A DNA stretch of 64,000 nucleotides from Harpalus rubripes (GCA_963082715.1 OY720454.1:42215454-42279453), one strand, 5' to 3'. Positions 23,282-35,728 are shown, counted from the stretch's first letter. The notes: a model not told the origin generated them from the sequence alone. Made by a program: numbers and translations.

Positions 23282-25030
23282 ATGGAATTTGTTATTAAAT
23301 TTGAAGTTGTTCCAACCTTAGAATCATCAGGCTGTAATATTTGTTTTTTATCTTTAGAACGTAATAGAAGCATTGCAATAAATAACTTAGTACAATATAA
23401 TCAAATAGAGTATATAACAAAGTTTGAATTTTGTGACAGCAATGCTCCCCTTTTCTTCAGGTTGTTAAAGGATTCGCCTCGTGTTTATTTCAGTAGTAAT
23501 AATATTTCGGAAGTAAACAACAATCTTATAGCGGCTATTAAAGAAGCGGCATCCGCTTCTGGAATGCTGAAATAAGTAGTAAAAATTAGGAAAGGATGTC
23601 GTTTTGGCAAGTTATTAAACAATAAAAAGCAAAATTAAAGTCAGTAAATACTTTTAGTGTTAATGAGTGGGTTGAATTTTACAGTACATTATACCCAAAC
23701 ATTGAAAAAAGATATGCACAGGTCTTTGACTGTTTTAATACTAACTTCGACGTATACATTAGCATGCAAGAATTGAGAAGTGCTATTGATGATTCTAAAG
23801 CTGAAAAAGTTCCGGGAAATGACGAAATTAACAACAACTTTTATAAAAATATACCTAACAGTTGGCTGTATTATATATTAAAAAAAAGTTTAAGCTCAAA
23901 AATCATAAAAATATTATAAATTTTGTTTAAAAATGCTAATTTAACATTTAAAAATTCTGATATACAATTAAATATAGGTATAAGTGTAACAGAAGGCGTG
24001 ATAACGGGCGTAACTCTATGTCCCACCCGATTCTCAATCTTTATAAATGATTTAGAATATTTTCTACGCAGTGAAGGAGTTAAAGGGCTTAATATCGATC
24101 GCTATACCGATTTATTAATGTTGGCACACGAGGACGACCTAGTAATATTGTGTGATTCCCCCAAAGACGAACAAAAAAGTTAAATTTATTAAAATCATAT
24201 TGTCATGAGAATAAATTGGAAGTTTTTTTTATCTATTTACAAAGGTTGCTGCGTCAACTTCCCTCATTTAAATATGGAAAAGAGAGTATAGAGGTGGTCA
24301 AAAAATTTTGTTACTTAGGAGTAATATTTACAAGCACATGAAATTTTTAGAAATGTGAGATCATGCTATAAAGAAAGCGGCAGCAGCTACAACCTCTGCT
24401 AAAAATTTGCTGGCCAAAGGGTACTCAAGTAGGTACGAAGAAAATATTAAATTGCTAAAATCAGTTGTAAACGCAACCGCCATGTACGCTGTTGACGAAT
24501 GGGGTTTGAGATATTGCGAAAGACTAGAAGTATGTCAATTGAGATATATAAAATCTATCTCGCTCTGTCGGTGATCTACGGCGGGATTTATTCTTAGCAT
24601 AGAATCTGGAGTAAAACATATAAAACTTGAGATTGTTAAAAGGGTTCTAGCTTGGTGGGATTGAATATTAAAATTAGAGGACTCACATATAACAAAAATT
24701 GTGTACACTAGATTGGTCAGTTTGAACAAAAATTCTAACACTATAGTATACAACTGGGAGTCACAACTTAAAGAACTTATTTTTGAACTAAACTTTGATA
24801 GTACTTGGCAGAAACACTACGTAAATAATCAAGAAATGAATAACTTACTAACTTACCTAAATGAAATTACGCAAAAAAATTATATAAATTTATTATATAA
24901 TTCAAAATTTAGTGACTTTTATAGAGAAATATTACTAAGCCCTACAAGCCAAATTTATCTGAATATAAGTGTTTCCTTTAGTAAACACGCTTAATTGCCC
25001 AACTTCGGCTAAGACATAAATACATATCTA
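23282..25030 (+). pseudogene. Non-LTR retrotransposon (LINE) polyprotein, decayed
   Basis: 23282-23575 (FEVVPTLESSGCNICF...LIAAIKEAASASG) fits the linker after the endonuclease. 23652-23887 reads ELRSAIDDSKAEKVPGNDEI and NNFYKNIPNSWLYYIL, the classic start of a LINE reverse transcriptase. 23923-24183 carries EGVITGVTLCPTRFSIFIND (motif B) and HEDDLVIL, where the catalytic box usually reads YADD. 24200-24340 gives ESIEVVKKFCYLGVIFTS, and 24370-25000 the downstream part with GLRYCERLEVCQLRYIKSI. Motif A is missing between 23887 and 23923, which indicates a deletion. Several frameshifts and stops make it inactive. It differs clearly from the LINE at 5.6-7.3 kb. Confidence 0.88.
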
Positions 25031-26319
25031 TACAGGATGTTAATACTAAGTCGTAACACCCGAAAATGGTAGTTAAAACTCATTAAAACAAACAACTTTT
25101 CTTAGTTCCAATTTTTGATTTGGTGTCCCGGTTCGTAATTATTGGAATTCTTTTGTTTTTCGAAAAAAAAATCTATTTTTCAAGTTAATTGGATTACTGA
25201 AGTTCATTAGGAGATTATAATATATACCGTAATTTCAATTTCTATGTTATCTATTTCAGTTAAGTAAATATAAAATGTTTATTATTTATATTATTAAATA
25301 TTTTGTTCGTATAATTTTGGGTTTGTAAATATATGTAATAAATGTATATTTGTCAACACTTTGCCATCCACTATTGTATAAGATGTATTTCTAGAAACAA
25401 TATACTTTTTCTATTTATCTATCTATCTATAACTAGAAAAAAAAGCAAATATATAGGTATTCCTAAAGTCATCAGATCTACATCAAGAACTTTGTCTGTT
25501 AATTGAAGAACAGGATTTTGAGTATAAATAATTTAACCGCAAATATTTTGGATATTGTAACAGATATCGATTCTTTGGTTCAAAACTAAGAATCAGTACA
25601 TTGAAAAGTAATAAATGAATAAATATTCATTTCAACTCGTATAACGAAAGAATTGTCGTACCTATATTATAAGATGAAAATCAAGTGTACTCGTATTTGT
25701 AACCTAACCTTGGTTTTATTAGAACTGTCGTGTTACTAATAATGAAATTCTTCTAGAATAAAATATTGGATGCTTGGTTGTCGAATATAATTCGTTTCTA
25801 CAGGCTGTTCGGAAACCGATTTGGTTGAAAACTGAAATCATGTTCCCGTAAGAATTAATTGAAAACGGATTAACCCGTTTCCGAATGCCCAGATGATTGC
25901 TCATTTAAACTTTTATAACAATACTTTATGCGTAAAATCGTCTCGTAAATAAAATTTTACACAAAAGGATAAACATAAAAATAGACTTGTAATCACTAAA
26001 ACTTTCATCTTTCGTTCTGTCAAAACCAAATCTTCATCCTTTTGATGTTCTTCTTTGTTCTTTTGCACTTCGGGTCACTCTCAATCGATTCTCAGTCCCA
26101 TCGAAATTGTTTATATCAAAATATTCGAGAACCTATTTTTATTCGAAATGAGAGTCGTTCTTGTTGGACTTATACAATAATGGTCGTTCTACTGTATATG
26201 GAATACTATATTTTAATTTAGTACCCATCTTATAATACATATGTGTACAATATTATATTGAAAGAAAATTGATATATTTATATAATTCAAACTTTTGAAG
26301 TTGTTCTGAAACATGTAAT
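25031..26319. other. Non-coding stretch after the LINE
   Basis: TACAGGATGTTAATACTAAG at 25033 may be an end of another element directly after the LINE. A short CTAT tract lies near 25415-25430. No gene. Confidence 0.35.
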
Positions 26320-26324
26320 TTTTT

Positions 26325-26443
26325 ACTTCCCGCTACCCTTGGTAAGGGAGATATAGGGATCATGCTAAAAATCGCATATCGAGATTTTGGTAAATGGCCA
26401 CGTTTTAAGGTCCCTAGAATCCAATTGTAACATTTTCACGATG

Positions 26444-26504
<61 letters not shown>

Positions 26505-26545
26505 CGTGCTTGCGTGCGTGCGTGCGTGCGTGCGTGTGTGTGTAT
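26325..26545 (+). mobile_element. Modular TG-microsatellite repeat copy
   Basis: It begins ACTTCCCGCTACCCTTGG, then GCTAAAAATCGCATATCGAG, CACGTTTTAAGGTCCCTAG and TTTTCACGATGATG, and runs directly into TG repeats with GTGC interruptions (26443-26545). It aligns with the copy at 12.7-13.4 kb without the insertion found there. It probably continues to about 27245, where GGCGGGAGGTATTGTGTTGG appears. Confidence 0.65.
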
Positions 26546-26971
26546 TTCGACCTTTTTCCATTATTGAAAGAACTCGTTAGATTTTGCTATAAATCGTATA
26601 ACCGAAAATAGCACTTTACTTGAAGCTCAAATAGTTTTTCTTCGAAAAATACCTTTAATTGTTATTTTTTCGAGATGAATGAATAGATTATTGATTTTTT
26701 TACAGATTTGCATTAATACTTTATCTACATATTTTATGGATAAATTTATAAAATTATGTATAATTTAAATCCCGGAGCCTACGCTTTATACAAACAAAAC
26801 TCCTTAGTTGCGCAGTTATTCAAATGTATGTAACTGACAGATAAATGACACTGTTAAAAAACTAATAATTTCAAATTAATAATAGTAACTTTTTAAAAAG
26901 AAAAAAGTAAATAAAACAATATTAAAGGAATTTAATACAGTATCCAGTATAAGTAAATAGGTATATATTTA

Positions 26972-27192
26972 GAGTCATAAAAATTAACGATTCGCAAAAA
27001 AGTTTAAGGTAATCCTCATTTTTGGATTAGTGAATTCTATTCTATCCCGGTATTTAAAATTTGATCTTCATTTTATGACCAAAAAAGGTAGTTACTAGGA
27101 TTAGATTAGACATTTCAAGAAATAAACTGCCAAAATTAGATTAAAATTCGCTAATTCAAAAATAAGGATTAGCTTAATCTTTTTCGTGACTC
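26972..27192. mobile_element. MITE with GAGTCA ends
   Basis: GAGTCA...AAGGTAATCCTCATTTTTGG at the left and the inverted right end GAGTCACGAAAAAGATTAAG...CTAATCCTTATTTTTG match over about 50 bases. It lies within a modular repeat copy. Confidence 0.6.
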
Positions 27193-27205
27193 GGGCTGTA
27201 AATGG

Positions 27206-28170
27206 CGGGAGGTATTGTGTTGGCCACACCAGATATTTTTCATAAAAAGTGTTAATTTTTTATCAATTTCACTGGAAAAAGACTCACGTACTAGCCAAAA
27301 TCGTCCATAATAAATTCAATACTGTTGCAATTATTAAACTGGCTTAAATAACTAGTGGAAAATGAAATATCTTGTCTTGTACACAAACAGATAAATACAT
27401 TACGGCTCCAATTAATTCTAGATAAGGATATTTTTCACATTGTGAATTTTCGTTTTCTAATTTAAAATTTGGGGTTAAAGGAATACTCACCGGTTTTGAA
27501 TCACTCATTCCAAATTTCATTCAAGTTTTCTCTACATAATCTCCCTGATTTAGTGAGATTTTTCCACCTTTTCTGTCTCTTGTTATTTTTATACCTAAAC
27601 ATTCTTTTATTTCTACAAGATCTTTCATTTTAAAATTATTTAATATTTCTTACTTTAGCTTTTGAGTTGCAAATGTCTGCGAGAATAAGCTTCTTTGCAC
27701 ATACCAGGAACAATTTGCATTACACATTTTACCGACCTCAACATACATCAAGTACATTATGCAAAACATCTGTCTATATTATTTACACATTGCACCTTGT
27801 ACAGTAATTGCATGCATAAATTCTAATCAAGTTATGTACTGCAATACCGAAACTTAGTTTATCTTATGTACAGAGGTAATGAATGTAATGGGTTTATCAT
27901 ATTTAGTAATGAAACCATTACCATTATTATTATTATTATTATTAGTACTATTATAAAAGAATCAAGCTAAAGTAAATATAAATAATAATTATTATTATAA
28001 TTTGTCATTTCTCTTACTAAGTAATTTCCTATGCTCCTATGTGATTTAATTGGAATTTATTGAATTAACGTGTTCATTGACTTTGTTAAAGTGGAAAAAA
28101 TAGAACACCGTGTAGTGATCAAATACCAGCAAAAAATCTGATGTGGCTAACACATGACCTCCCGTCAATT
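27206..28170. mobile_element. Modular-family element with ~40-bp inverted ends
   Basis: The left GGCGGGAGGTATTGTGTTGG joined to CCACACCAGATATTTTT is repeated inverted at 28130-28163 (GACGGGAGGTCATGTGTTAG, CCACATCAGATTTTTTGC on the minus strand). The interior is AT-rich with no coding frame and includes a short TTA tract near 27925. The same end motif appears at 14390, 32188 and 40125. Confidence 0.6.
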
Positions 28171-29283
28171 CCATGTTTAAAACAGAAATGAACTTTAAGT
28201 AAAGTATCACTTCGGTTGATCGTTCGTGAACAAAATATAATTTGTTGTACCAATAAATAGAAAAGTCTGTAATACCAAATTTTGGATTATATTTTATTAT
28301 GTTTTTCCTTGAAAATCTTTTAAGAGCTCCAAATTAAGTGCCACTTCCGGTTTATCATATAGGTATAGTCAAAATCTAATGTTGTTTCAAATTATACACG
28401 TTTTTTAAATACCAAATTAGAGAAGTATTGGATCATGTTTTAATAATATTTTTTTCAGGAAAATCTGTTTATAGCTTCCTATAAAGTAGTACTTACGCTT
28501 TATCAATTTTAAAAAACATCTAATATGTCGTTCTCATTAATATAAAAGTTTTAAATACCAAATTTGAAAAGTTTTGGATTGTATCAATTTATTTTCACGA
28601 AAATCTGTTCAGAGCTTCAAATAAAGTATCACTTCCGGTTTATCAATTTTAGCAAAACTCTAACATGTTGCTTCCCGTTATATAAGAGTCTTAAATACTA
28701 AATTTGACAAGTTTTGGTATATATCATAATATATTTTTCACAAAAATATGTTCAGAGCTTTAAGTAAAGTATTACTTCCGATTTATCAATTTTAGAAAAA
28801 ATCTAACATATCATTATTATTAATATAAAAATCTTAAATACCAAATTTGAAAAGTTCTCGATTGTATTAATTTTTCACGAAAATCTGTTCAGAGCTTCAA
28901 ATAAAGTATCACTTGCGGTTTATCAATTGTATCCAAAATCTAATATGTTGTTTCCCTTCCTATAAAAGTCGTAAATACTAAATTTGACAAGTTTTGGAGT
29001 ATATCGTAATATATTTTTCACGAGAATCTGTTCAGAGTTTCAAATAAAGTATCATTTCTGGTTGATTAATTTTAGCCAAAAACTAATATTTTGTTTCCCG
29101 TGACATAAAAGTCTTAAATACTAAAATTACTTCAAGTAAAGTATCACTTCCATTTATCGAATTTTATCCAAAATCTAATCACCTCGTTATATGAATGCAA
29201 GAAGCTTAAATACGGAAAATAGATATATTTGGAAGTTTGTCATAAGAGTTATCGTGGACGAAAACATCGTCACACACACACAA

Positions 29284-29337
<54 letters not shown>

Positions 29338-29423
29338 ACAATTCGTGCTTATTTACTGAAAACTCACCATCGAATTTTTGGCACGATTACATTACCTCTC
29401 TTACTTATGGTATGACGGGAGGT
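28160..29423. mobile_element. Modular element with tandem units and CA tract
   Basis: It is bounded by ACCTCCCGTCA near 28157 and its inverse TGACGGGAGGT near 29411. Between them lie the tandem array (28196-29170) and a CA microsatellite (29271-29335), then TTACTGAAAACTCACCATCG. Tandem units, microsatellite and short inverted ends in one element resemble the plan of DINE/Helentron-type non-autonomous elements. Confidence 0.55.
28196..29170 (+). repeat. Tandem array, ~8 units of ~140 bp
   Basis: AAAGTATCACTTCCGG-like starts occur near 28201, 28335, 28483, 28623, 28763, 28902, 29044 and 29136. Each is followed by TTTATCAATTTTAGC...AATCTAA, TAAATACCAAATTTGA and a TTTTTCACGAAAATCTGTTC segment. 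The last unit is truncated. Units are diverged, so the array is old or under little homogenisation. Confidence 0.85.
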
Positions 29424-29489
29424 AAACATAGCAAGTACTTAGGCAACAACTAGTTCTCAATAGTAAAAAATAGACAGGTGAATTTAAAA

Positions 29490-29929
29490 ATGGGAGGGAA
29501 CACATTGAAAATTATCTTCGCCGTGGAAGGCTTGCAACAAACTATTGGTAGTGAAGAAAACATCAATTTGATTCACGATATGGTAATGGCAGTTTGGCGA
29601 ATCAAGGTTCGAGATTTGGAAGAAGCTGTGGACATTTCGTACGAACGGGTTCAAAACATTCTGCTCTATGAGTTAGGAATGACAAAAAAATCTGTGAGAT
29701 GGATGCCCTGGTTTGAATGGTTGATCAAAAACTTGTTCATTTCCAGACGCTCTGTTATGAAGCTAATCCTGATATATTTATGGATAGATTTGATACAACC
29801 GATGAGACATGGGTTCACCATTATCCGGTTGTATCAAAACAACAGTTGAAACAGTAGAAGCATATGGGTTCACCTGTTCACCACCTCCCAAAAAAGTCAA
29901 CGCACATATTAATTTAAAAATTCCAATTA
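29490..29929 (+). pseudogene. mariner transposase N-terminal half, frameshifted
   Basis: The frame to about 29732 reads EENINLIHDMVMAVWRIKVR and continues EAVDISYERVQNILLYELGM, the second helix-turn-helix region of mariner. After a frameshift near 29722-29735 it continues NPDIFMDRFDTTDETWVHHY, which contains the first catalytic Asp (codon 29801). A TAG at 29855 interrupts it, and KHMGSPVHHLPKK follows. It stops at the CACTG-ended element at 29930. Inactive. It is not contiguous with the C-terminal mariner fragment near 2.4 kb. Confidence 0.9.
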
Positions 29930-31123
29930 CACTGAAAAAAATAGGTTGCTTCTAGTAGCGAAAAAGGTACTCTAATAGCGTGACAAGGAAAATATTTCCT
30001 ATGGAAATAAAAAATTATTTCTATTCATTTTTCACTGTTTCAGAAATTAAAATTTCTAATTAATTAGCAAAATTATTTACTAACGTTTCTGAAATAATAT
30101 CCGATATAACTGAATAGAAATAGCTGTTTTAGTGAAATTTTTTACTGAAATAAATATCACAATTTCTAACTCAAGAAAACTTATTCTTAAAATAGCAAAT
30201 ACATTTACTATTTTAGTGAATTTATTCATATTATTAGGTTAAAATTTATTTCTAGTACCGAAAATTTTCATATGGTTCCAATAATGGATGCATACATATG
30301 GAATGAGAAATAAATAAATTTATAGTGAATAAAGAATTTATTTATTTATAACATCTTTTATTATGTTACAAATCTGATTAAAAAAACAATAATAAATTAT
30401 ATACAAACCTTCAAAGTGTTTCATTATTTGTTCAATATTCATTCCTTAAAATTTTCTTATTGTCAGAAAACAATAGCCGCTACACTTTTTTCATCATTTC
30501 ATTTCATCAAGTACTATATAATTTCTTTCAAATTGGTGTGTCCGAGGTCTTGGTTTCCCCTTGTTGCCTTGTTAGTAAATTCCTCTGCTACAATAAATGT
30601 ATATGTATGATATTAAATAATATATACTACATACATGGGTGTTTAATATTACTTACATTACACAATATCCAGCATCTTTCGTTTATAACAAATAACTCAA
30701 CACAAACTTCCTTCAACTGTTTATAAACGAGTCGCAAATTGCTTACGGCTTACGACGCCATAGCTTTAGGGTGCAATCTTTACTATTACAGAATATTTAA
30801 TCGCTGTCTTAAAAAAAATATAAGTAAATGTATCATTAATTTTTCTAAACGAAATAAATGTATACTCTAATTATTTTATTAAGTTTATATTCTAAAATAG
30901 AGAATTTAATTTAGTAATCAATATTCTTAAATCAGTAAAGTGGAAAATATTTTTTTCTAAATTAGAAGATTATTCGATAAAAATAAAAATTTGTTCACAC
31001 ACAAAGCTGCATCCATTGAGGCAAAGAAAATAATTCTACTTGAGTAATTTTATTATCTGATGTTAATAAAAAAGTATTGGGGAATAATTTTTAACTATAA
31101 ATATGAACCTATTTTTTTCAGTG
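29930..31123. mobile_element. CACTG-ended element with TA duplication
   Basis: The left end CACTGAAAAAAATAGGTT and the right end AACCTATTTTTTTCAGTG are exact inverse copies, each flanked by TA (29928-29929, 31124-31125). The 1194-bp interior has many TTTCTA/TAGAAA and TTAGTGAA motifs near the ends but no transposase. Ends of this form with a 2-bp duplication fit EnSpm/CACTA-like or Tc1/mariner-like non-autonomous elements. Confidence 0.8.
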
Positions 31124-32165
31124 TATACAATGAGGTGTAGCACGATTTATTTTCTTTGCTTTAATCGAAAGAATAATAAAAATAGTTTACCCGTATTTTT
31201 AATTTTTGTAGTTTTTATTCATGAGAAAATTGTCTGTTAAAATATTATGTTTAAATTTTCATTTCCCTTTTCGCTGGATGACGTTCGTAAGATATTAACC
31301 AATGAGCGTGTAGCTTACATTTGCCGCCGATAGAAGACAGAATTTAAACCAGTGACAGCCGTGACAGCTGTCATTGGTCTAAATTCAAACATGGTTGTAG
31401 AAAAGCGAAGATTTCTCAGTCTTCTGAAGATGGCGTAAAAGCCGAAATCGCCATAAAGATAATAAATCCTAGTTTGTGAAACTTAGCCAAGTGTTAATTA
31501 TTTTTAAATGTTTCACCTAGTGCCAATGACGAATTCAAACAACCAGAAGGTATTGTCTTTGATAAAAAAATTCGATGATAAGTTTTTAATAAATAATTAC
31601 GTTTTAGGGTTCCTAGAATACGATTTTACTATTTTTACGATGATGTCTGCATGTATGTATGTATGTGTGTGACGATTTTTTCGGATCGCATAACTTCAAT
31701 ACCACCTTTCCAAAAATTATAAATTTGCGTATTCCTTTTCCTTACATCTATATGAACAGCTGATTAGATTTCGGTTACAACACAATAATAGGTTTTCTTG
31801 AAAAAACGCTGTTAAATATCATATTTTCACATTTAATGTTATTATAAATATTAAATAATATTTTATTCTCTATAAGATTTGAATACATTTTATACTTTAT
31901 ATTCAACGGATATAGAGTAATAAATTAAATTTCATAAAGCAGCAAGATGTGCTTTAACCATGGAAACATCTACTATATTAAGAAAATTCTGATTGTCAAG
32001 TGCATTTGACAGTATGTTTGTGCTATATTTTATAATTGGAAATATATAATCTCTTACAAAAAACTTTCTCTATGGAATTTATACAAAATACATAGAACTG
32101 AAGGTAAGGTACTGGAAATATAGGATCTTTTACAAGAAAATCTCTATGTGAAATTTTTACAATAT
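31124..32165. other. Non-coding stretch with two repeat fragments
   Basis: At 31340-31375 there is TGACAGCCGTGACAGCTGTC. At 31423-31450 lies CTGAAGATGGCGTAAAAGCC followed by GAAA, a hammerhead-like layout. At 31545-31672 there is a modular-family fragment (AAGGTATTGTCTTTGATAAA to TTTTTACGATGATGTCTGC) whose microsatellite is only a few units long. No gene. Confidence 0.5.
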
Positions 32166-32578
32166 ACATAGAGCTGATGGAATGTAATGTGCTGGCCACA
32201 TCAGATTTTTTAACTCTATATCCATTTAATATGAAGTATAAAATGCAGTCAAATCGTATCGTATTTCAAAAACAAAAAAAAACTATCAAAATTTTCAAAA
32301 GAGGGTACTTTCTGTTGATCAATTTTAACCAGAATCTAATTAGCTCTTCATATGAATGTTACGAAAAAGAATACGAAAGAGTAATTTTTGAAATTGTAGT
32401 ATTAGAGTTATCGCAGGCAAAGTTTTTGTACACACACCCGCACACATACACTCATCACCTTAAAAATAGGAAAATTGTATTCTAGGGACCCTAAAACGTG
32501 CTTGTTGATTAAAAACTATCATCGAATTTTTTGACCAAAGACAATACCTTCCTTACCTAAAGGTGACGGAAGGTAAAA
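32166..32578 (-). mobile_element. Modular-family element, short copy
   Basis: The left edge has AATGTGCTGGCCACATCAG followed by ATTTTTT. The right edge, CCTTCCTTACCTAAAGGTG then ACGGAAGG, can fold into a small hairpin (CCTTCC with GGAAGG). Between them lie TACACACACCCGCACACATA and, on the minus strand, CACGTTTTAGGGTCCCTAG. At about 413 bp this is the best delimited member of the family. Confidence 0.65.
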
Positions 32579-32579
32579 A

Positions 32580-33596
32580 GATAGGTTATTTTTTTGCAAT
32601 ACCTCAATGGAATTTTGCAAAACTATAACTATAATTAATATTGGAATATATGTACAGATATATTTTATTGTTATATTATGTTTTCCTAGGCTTTCTTCAT
32701 TTTATTTGTTATTATTATAATGTTATATCCGTTCAGTTGACTAGAATTGTCTACATATCCATTCTGCAGATTATGTACAAAAGAAAAGTTTTTCAAATGG
32801 AAGAAGAAAAAAATTATTTCAAAACCTCACCGATCTCTTTTATTTATGTTAAAGCGAATCGGACAGTATAAGATAAAAAGTTCCTTCTTAGCGATGTTTC
32901 GCAGGGCGTAACTTCAAAATTTACCGTACGAATCGATGATGACGTTTGATTTTGAACATTTTCAGTAATTTCTGTGAATGGTATCAACTCTTTTATTATC
33001 GTTTTCCTTGTGAAAGTTTGATATTCGCTGCTTGTCGGTCACAGTGTCTGAATAATACTGGGGCAAGTGCGACAGAACCTTTTCCGCATGACTTGTTCTG
33101 TTGTGACTCCCTGCCACCCCTGATCTTCTCAGAGTAATGAACACGGACACTCAGTCACTCCAACTCACCCAAAGTGACACATGAGTTAGAGACTCTCTGT
33201 TTGAAATCTCTGATTGACGCGGATAGAATGGATTCTTGTATTCAAAGAAAATATGTCAGCAAGACTTTTACCCGTATTCTCTGTGACAGCTTGCATCATA
33301 GATAAAGAGAAATATCTAGCAGATGTAGATTATGTATTTTACAAAGGGTAGTATATTATGTTTTCTACACTCAAAAAAGTGGACCTATAGCTAGTGACAT
33401 CAGGTTCACATTATTTTTATTGTCTGGTGGCGAATTTGGTACAATAGGACCGCTTTGGTGCACTCCCCAAGCCAGCACTGCATGCCTGAGAGGTGACGCA
33501 TGGTAAACTCCCATACTGTTCAAATTCGCTACCTTTACTAAGGCTGTTTGTTTCTACTTCGATCCTTAAATATGGTAATATAATATATATATATAT
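32580..33596. other. Non-coding stretch beside the palindrome
   Basis: No supported gene. A small inverted pair, GGTGGCGAATTTG at 33426 and CAAATTCGCTACC near 33519, may bound a MITE of about 105 bp. A short TA tract lies at the palindrome edge (33580-33596). Confidence 0.4.
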
Positions 33597-34402
33597 AAAT
33601 GTATTCTTGTGAATATTTTCATGAAATTTTAGTTTTTCAACACAATAAATTCATTCTTTCTCAATCAGTCTCATCAGTTTTTCGATATGATAGGGGGTCG
33701 AATTTAGAGGGCCTAAAAATGGAAGGCGAATTAAAAAAAATATTTATGGAAATTTTTAAACCGCTGGACGATATCTATTTTCGTTTTCTAGATATTTGCA
33801 TTCAGAGTTAAGAATTTGGACCTCTTAAATTAAGTTTAATTTGAGATGTAGTATGCTTCATCTTTTCAGTGGGTTATTAATAATTATTCATAAAAGCTTT
33901 TTTAGATGTTTCACAAACTATGAAAATCAAAAAATAACATCCGAAGAAAGTAAGTTTCATAATGGAGGTTTTCAAATTTTTGATTTTTTTATATGTTAAA
34001 ATATTTTTAAATGTTTTTACTATTATATTTTGTAAAATTTTAGAAAATACCGGAGAAAAAAATATTATAAACTTTTGCAATATTTTCTTCTCGCCATTAC
34101 GGCGTACATATGCGAATTTGGTCTCGACATACGTGCCCAAAACGTGCTTGAAGAGAAGAGACAGAATCAAAATACAGCCACCTGTTTATGTTTACATTTA
34201 ATACCTGACAATTTAATTTCTGTGTTTATCGTATTGTCTAGATTTTACATTTACATATTTAAAATCAAATAATTTGCGTTTTGCGATTTTGTATGAATTT
34301 GATGTTTCAATATCAAATATAGAAGACATGCGTTCATGCTTTTATGCTAAACTAGCGCTCGTAGCGGACAACTACGGCGAGCTAAAGAACCATAAAGAAA
34401 AT

Positions 34403-34601
34403 AATCTGGGTGTCCCGTATCCGAGAAACACCCTGCATAAGATGTGTAAGTGGCCAGGGATGGGATCTCAAGACTACGCCATGATAGCGTAGCGACAAAT
34501 AATGCGTCGTTTCCCTAATAACCATGGAAGTTAATTGGGAAAGGAAGGTGAAACGTAAGGGGTATTTTTCGCTACGCTATCATAGCGTAGGCTTTGGATC
34601 C
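34403..34601. mobile_element. Small foldback with CTACGC...GCGTAG ends
   Basis: GATCTCAAGACTACGCCATG at 34466 and the inverted GATCCAAAGCCTACGCTATG (right end about 34601) pair over about 38 bases; each end also contains a self-complementary TACGCTATGATAGCGTA-like core. Just upstream, GGTGTCCCGTATCCGAGAAA then CACCCTGCA resembles the end of another element. A mirrored copy lies at 38264-38462. Confidence 0.6.
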
Positions 34602-34685
34602 CACCACAGGTTGTAGCATTCGAGTGTGATGAATACAAGGAAGCAAGGTAGCTGTATTTATTTTTTTACGACAAATAAACATACT

Positions 34686-34786
34686 GTCGGTCGACGGGGA
34701 CGGGAATCGAACGCACGGAACATGGTTCGGGTGACGGCACTGCGACCTAGAAGATGTGTTCTAATCCGCTCGGCCACCTAGCCGAC
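34686..34786 (-). repeat. tRNA-like SINE head (left arm copy)
   Basis: On the minus strand the segment starts GTCGG and ends CCGAC, which pair as a partial acceptor stem. It has GGTGGCCGAGCGGATTAG (A box, like Ser or Leu tRNAs) and GTTCGATTCCC (B box). The TΨC stem does not pair well and the anticodon region cannot be read with confidence, so I call it a tRNA-derived SINE or pseudogene. The exact mirror copy is at 38079-38179. Confidence 0.6.
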
Positions 34787-35599
34787 ATAAAAACATATAA
34801 ATATTTTTTTTAAAATACTACTTGCATTAATAACCAGTACATGGGAGTAAAATCTTGAAGAGCTTTAGTGCTGCGGACGGTTTAAATCTTAATTAAGTGA
34901 TATTTGTTATCAACATTAATAGTGCAGAAAGGTACTCTCGGTATGAAGTGTAAAAGTTTTTTCATTTTAAATTAGTCATTCACAATATTATGAAATGTTG
35001 ACGTTGGTTATTCTTGCATTAATCTACATATATATTCTACCAAGTGCATAATTCAAAATTAATAATTATACGAGTATAAATGTTGCATATCTGCATTTGC
35101 AGTAGGACTTTGGAAATCACCTATAATATCACTACTCTCCTAGATAACCACTTCTCTTTATCTTATTCGATCACATCTCATTCTTGGCTTGAAACTCGTT
35201 TCCATTCTCATAACCATTTAACATTTAACACATCTCGAAGCTCCATGCAGGATCCTGGATCCGTAGCTCGGTAATGCACTAGAACCTGGTGATGTCCCAG
35301 ACAAACTCTCTTGTCTTGTAGCCATGGAGATGCGAGTCACATCCTATCAGACACTTTCTACCGAATTTCCTCTCGCAGATAGATAAAGATTATGCTAAAG
35401 AGAAGATGAGATGAGAGGAAATAGACGTTTAGGAGATGTTATAATGCAGAGAATGACAATTTTGGAGATTAATAATGTAAATCTTAATATTTTCGGATGA
35501 AGTATACACTTTAATTTCTGTAACCTGTATCGTTTGAAATTAATATATACAGTAGGTACTATTCAAAAATATGAGTACATCTGATAATGAATATATTTA

Positions 35600-35728
35600 T
35601 TACCTTCCGTCACCTTTAGGTAAGGAAGGTATTGTCTTTGGTCAAAAAAAAATCGGTGGTGAGTTTTTGATGATTAAGCACGTTTTAGGGTACCTAGAAT
35701 ACGATTTTACTATTTTTACGATGATGTC

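Noticed and set aside
25410..25432. CTAT microsatellite as a notable feature
   Set aside because: Only a few units long; not unusual for this window.
26387..26611. 74-codon frame across a TG tract
   Set aside because: It is a microsatellite product inside the modular repeat.
28196..29170. CRISPR array
   Set aside because: Repeats of about 140 bp adjoin with no unique spacers of equal length, and the setting is eukaryotic.
34686..34786. Functional Ser or Leu tRNA gene
   Set aside because: A and B boxes are good, but the TΨC stem fails to pair, the acceptor stem is partial and no clean anticodon arm is visible.
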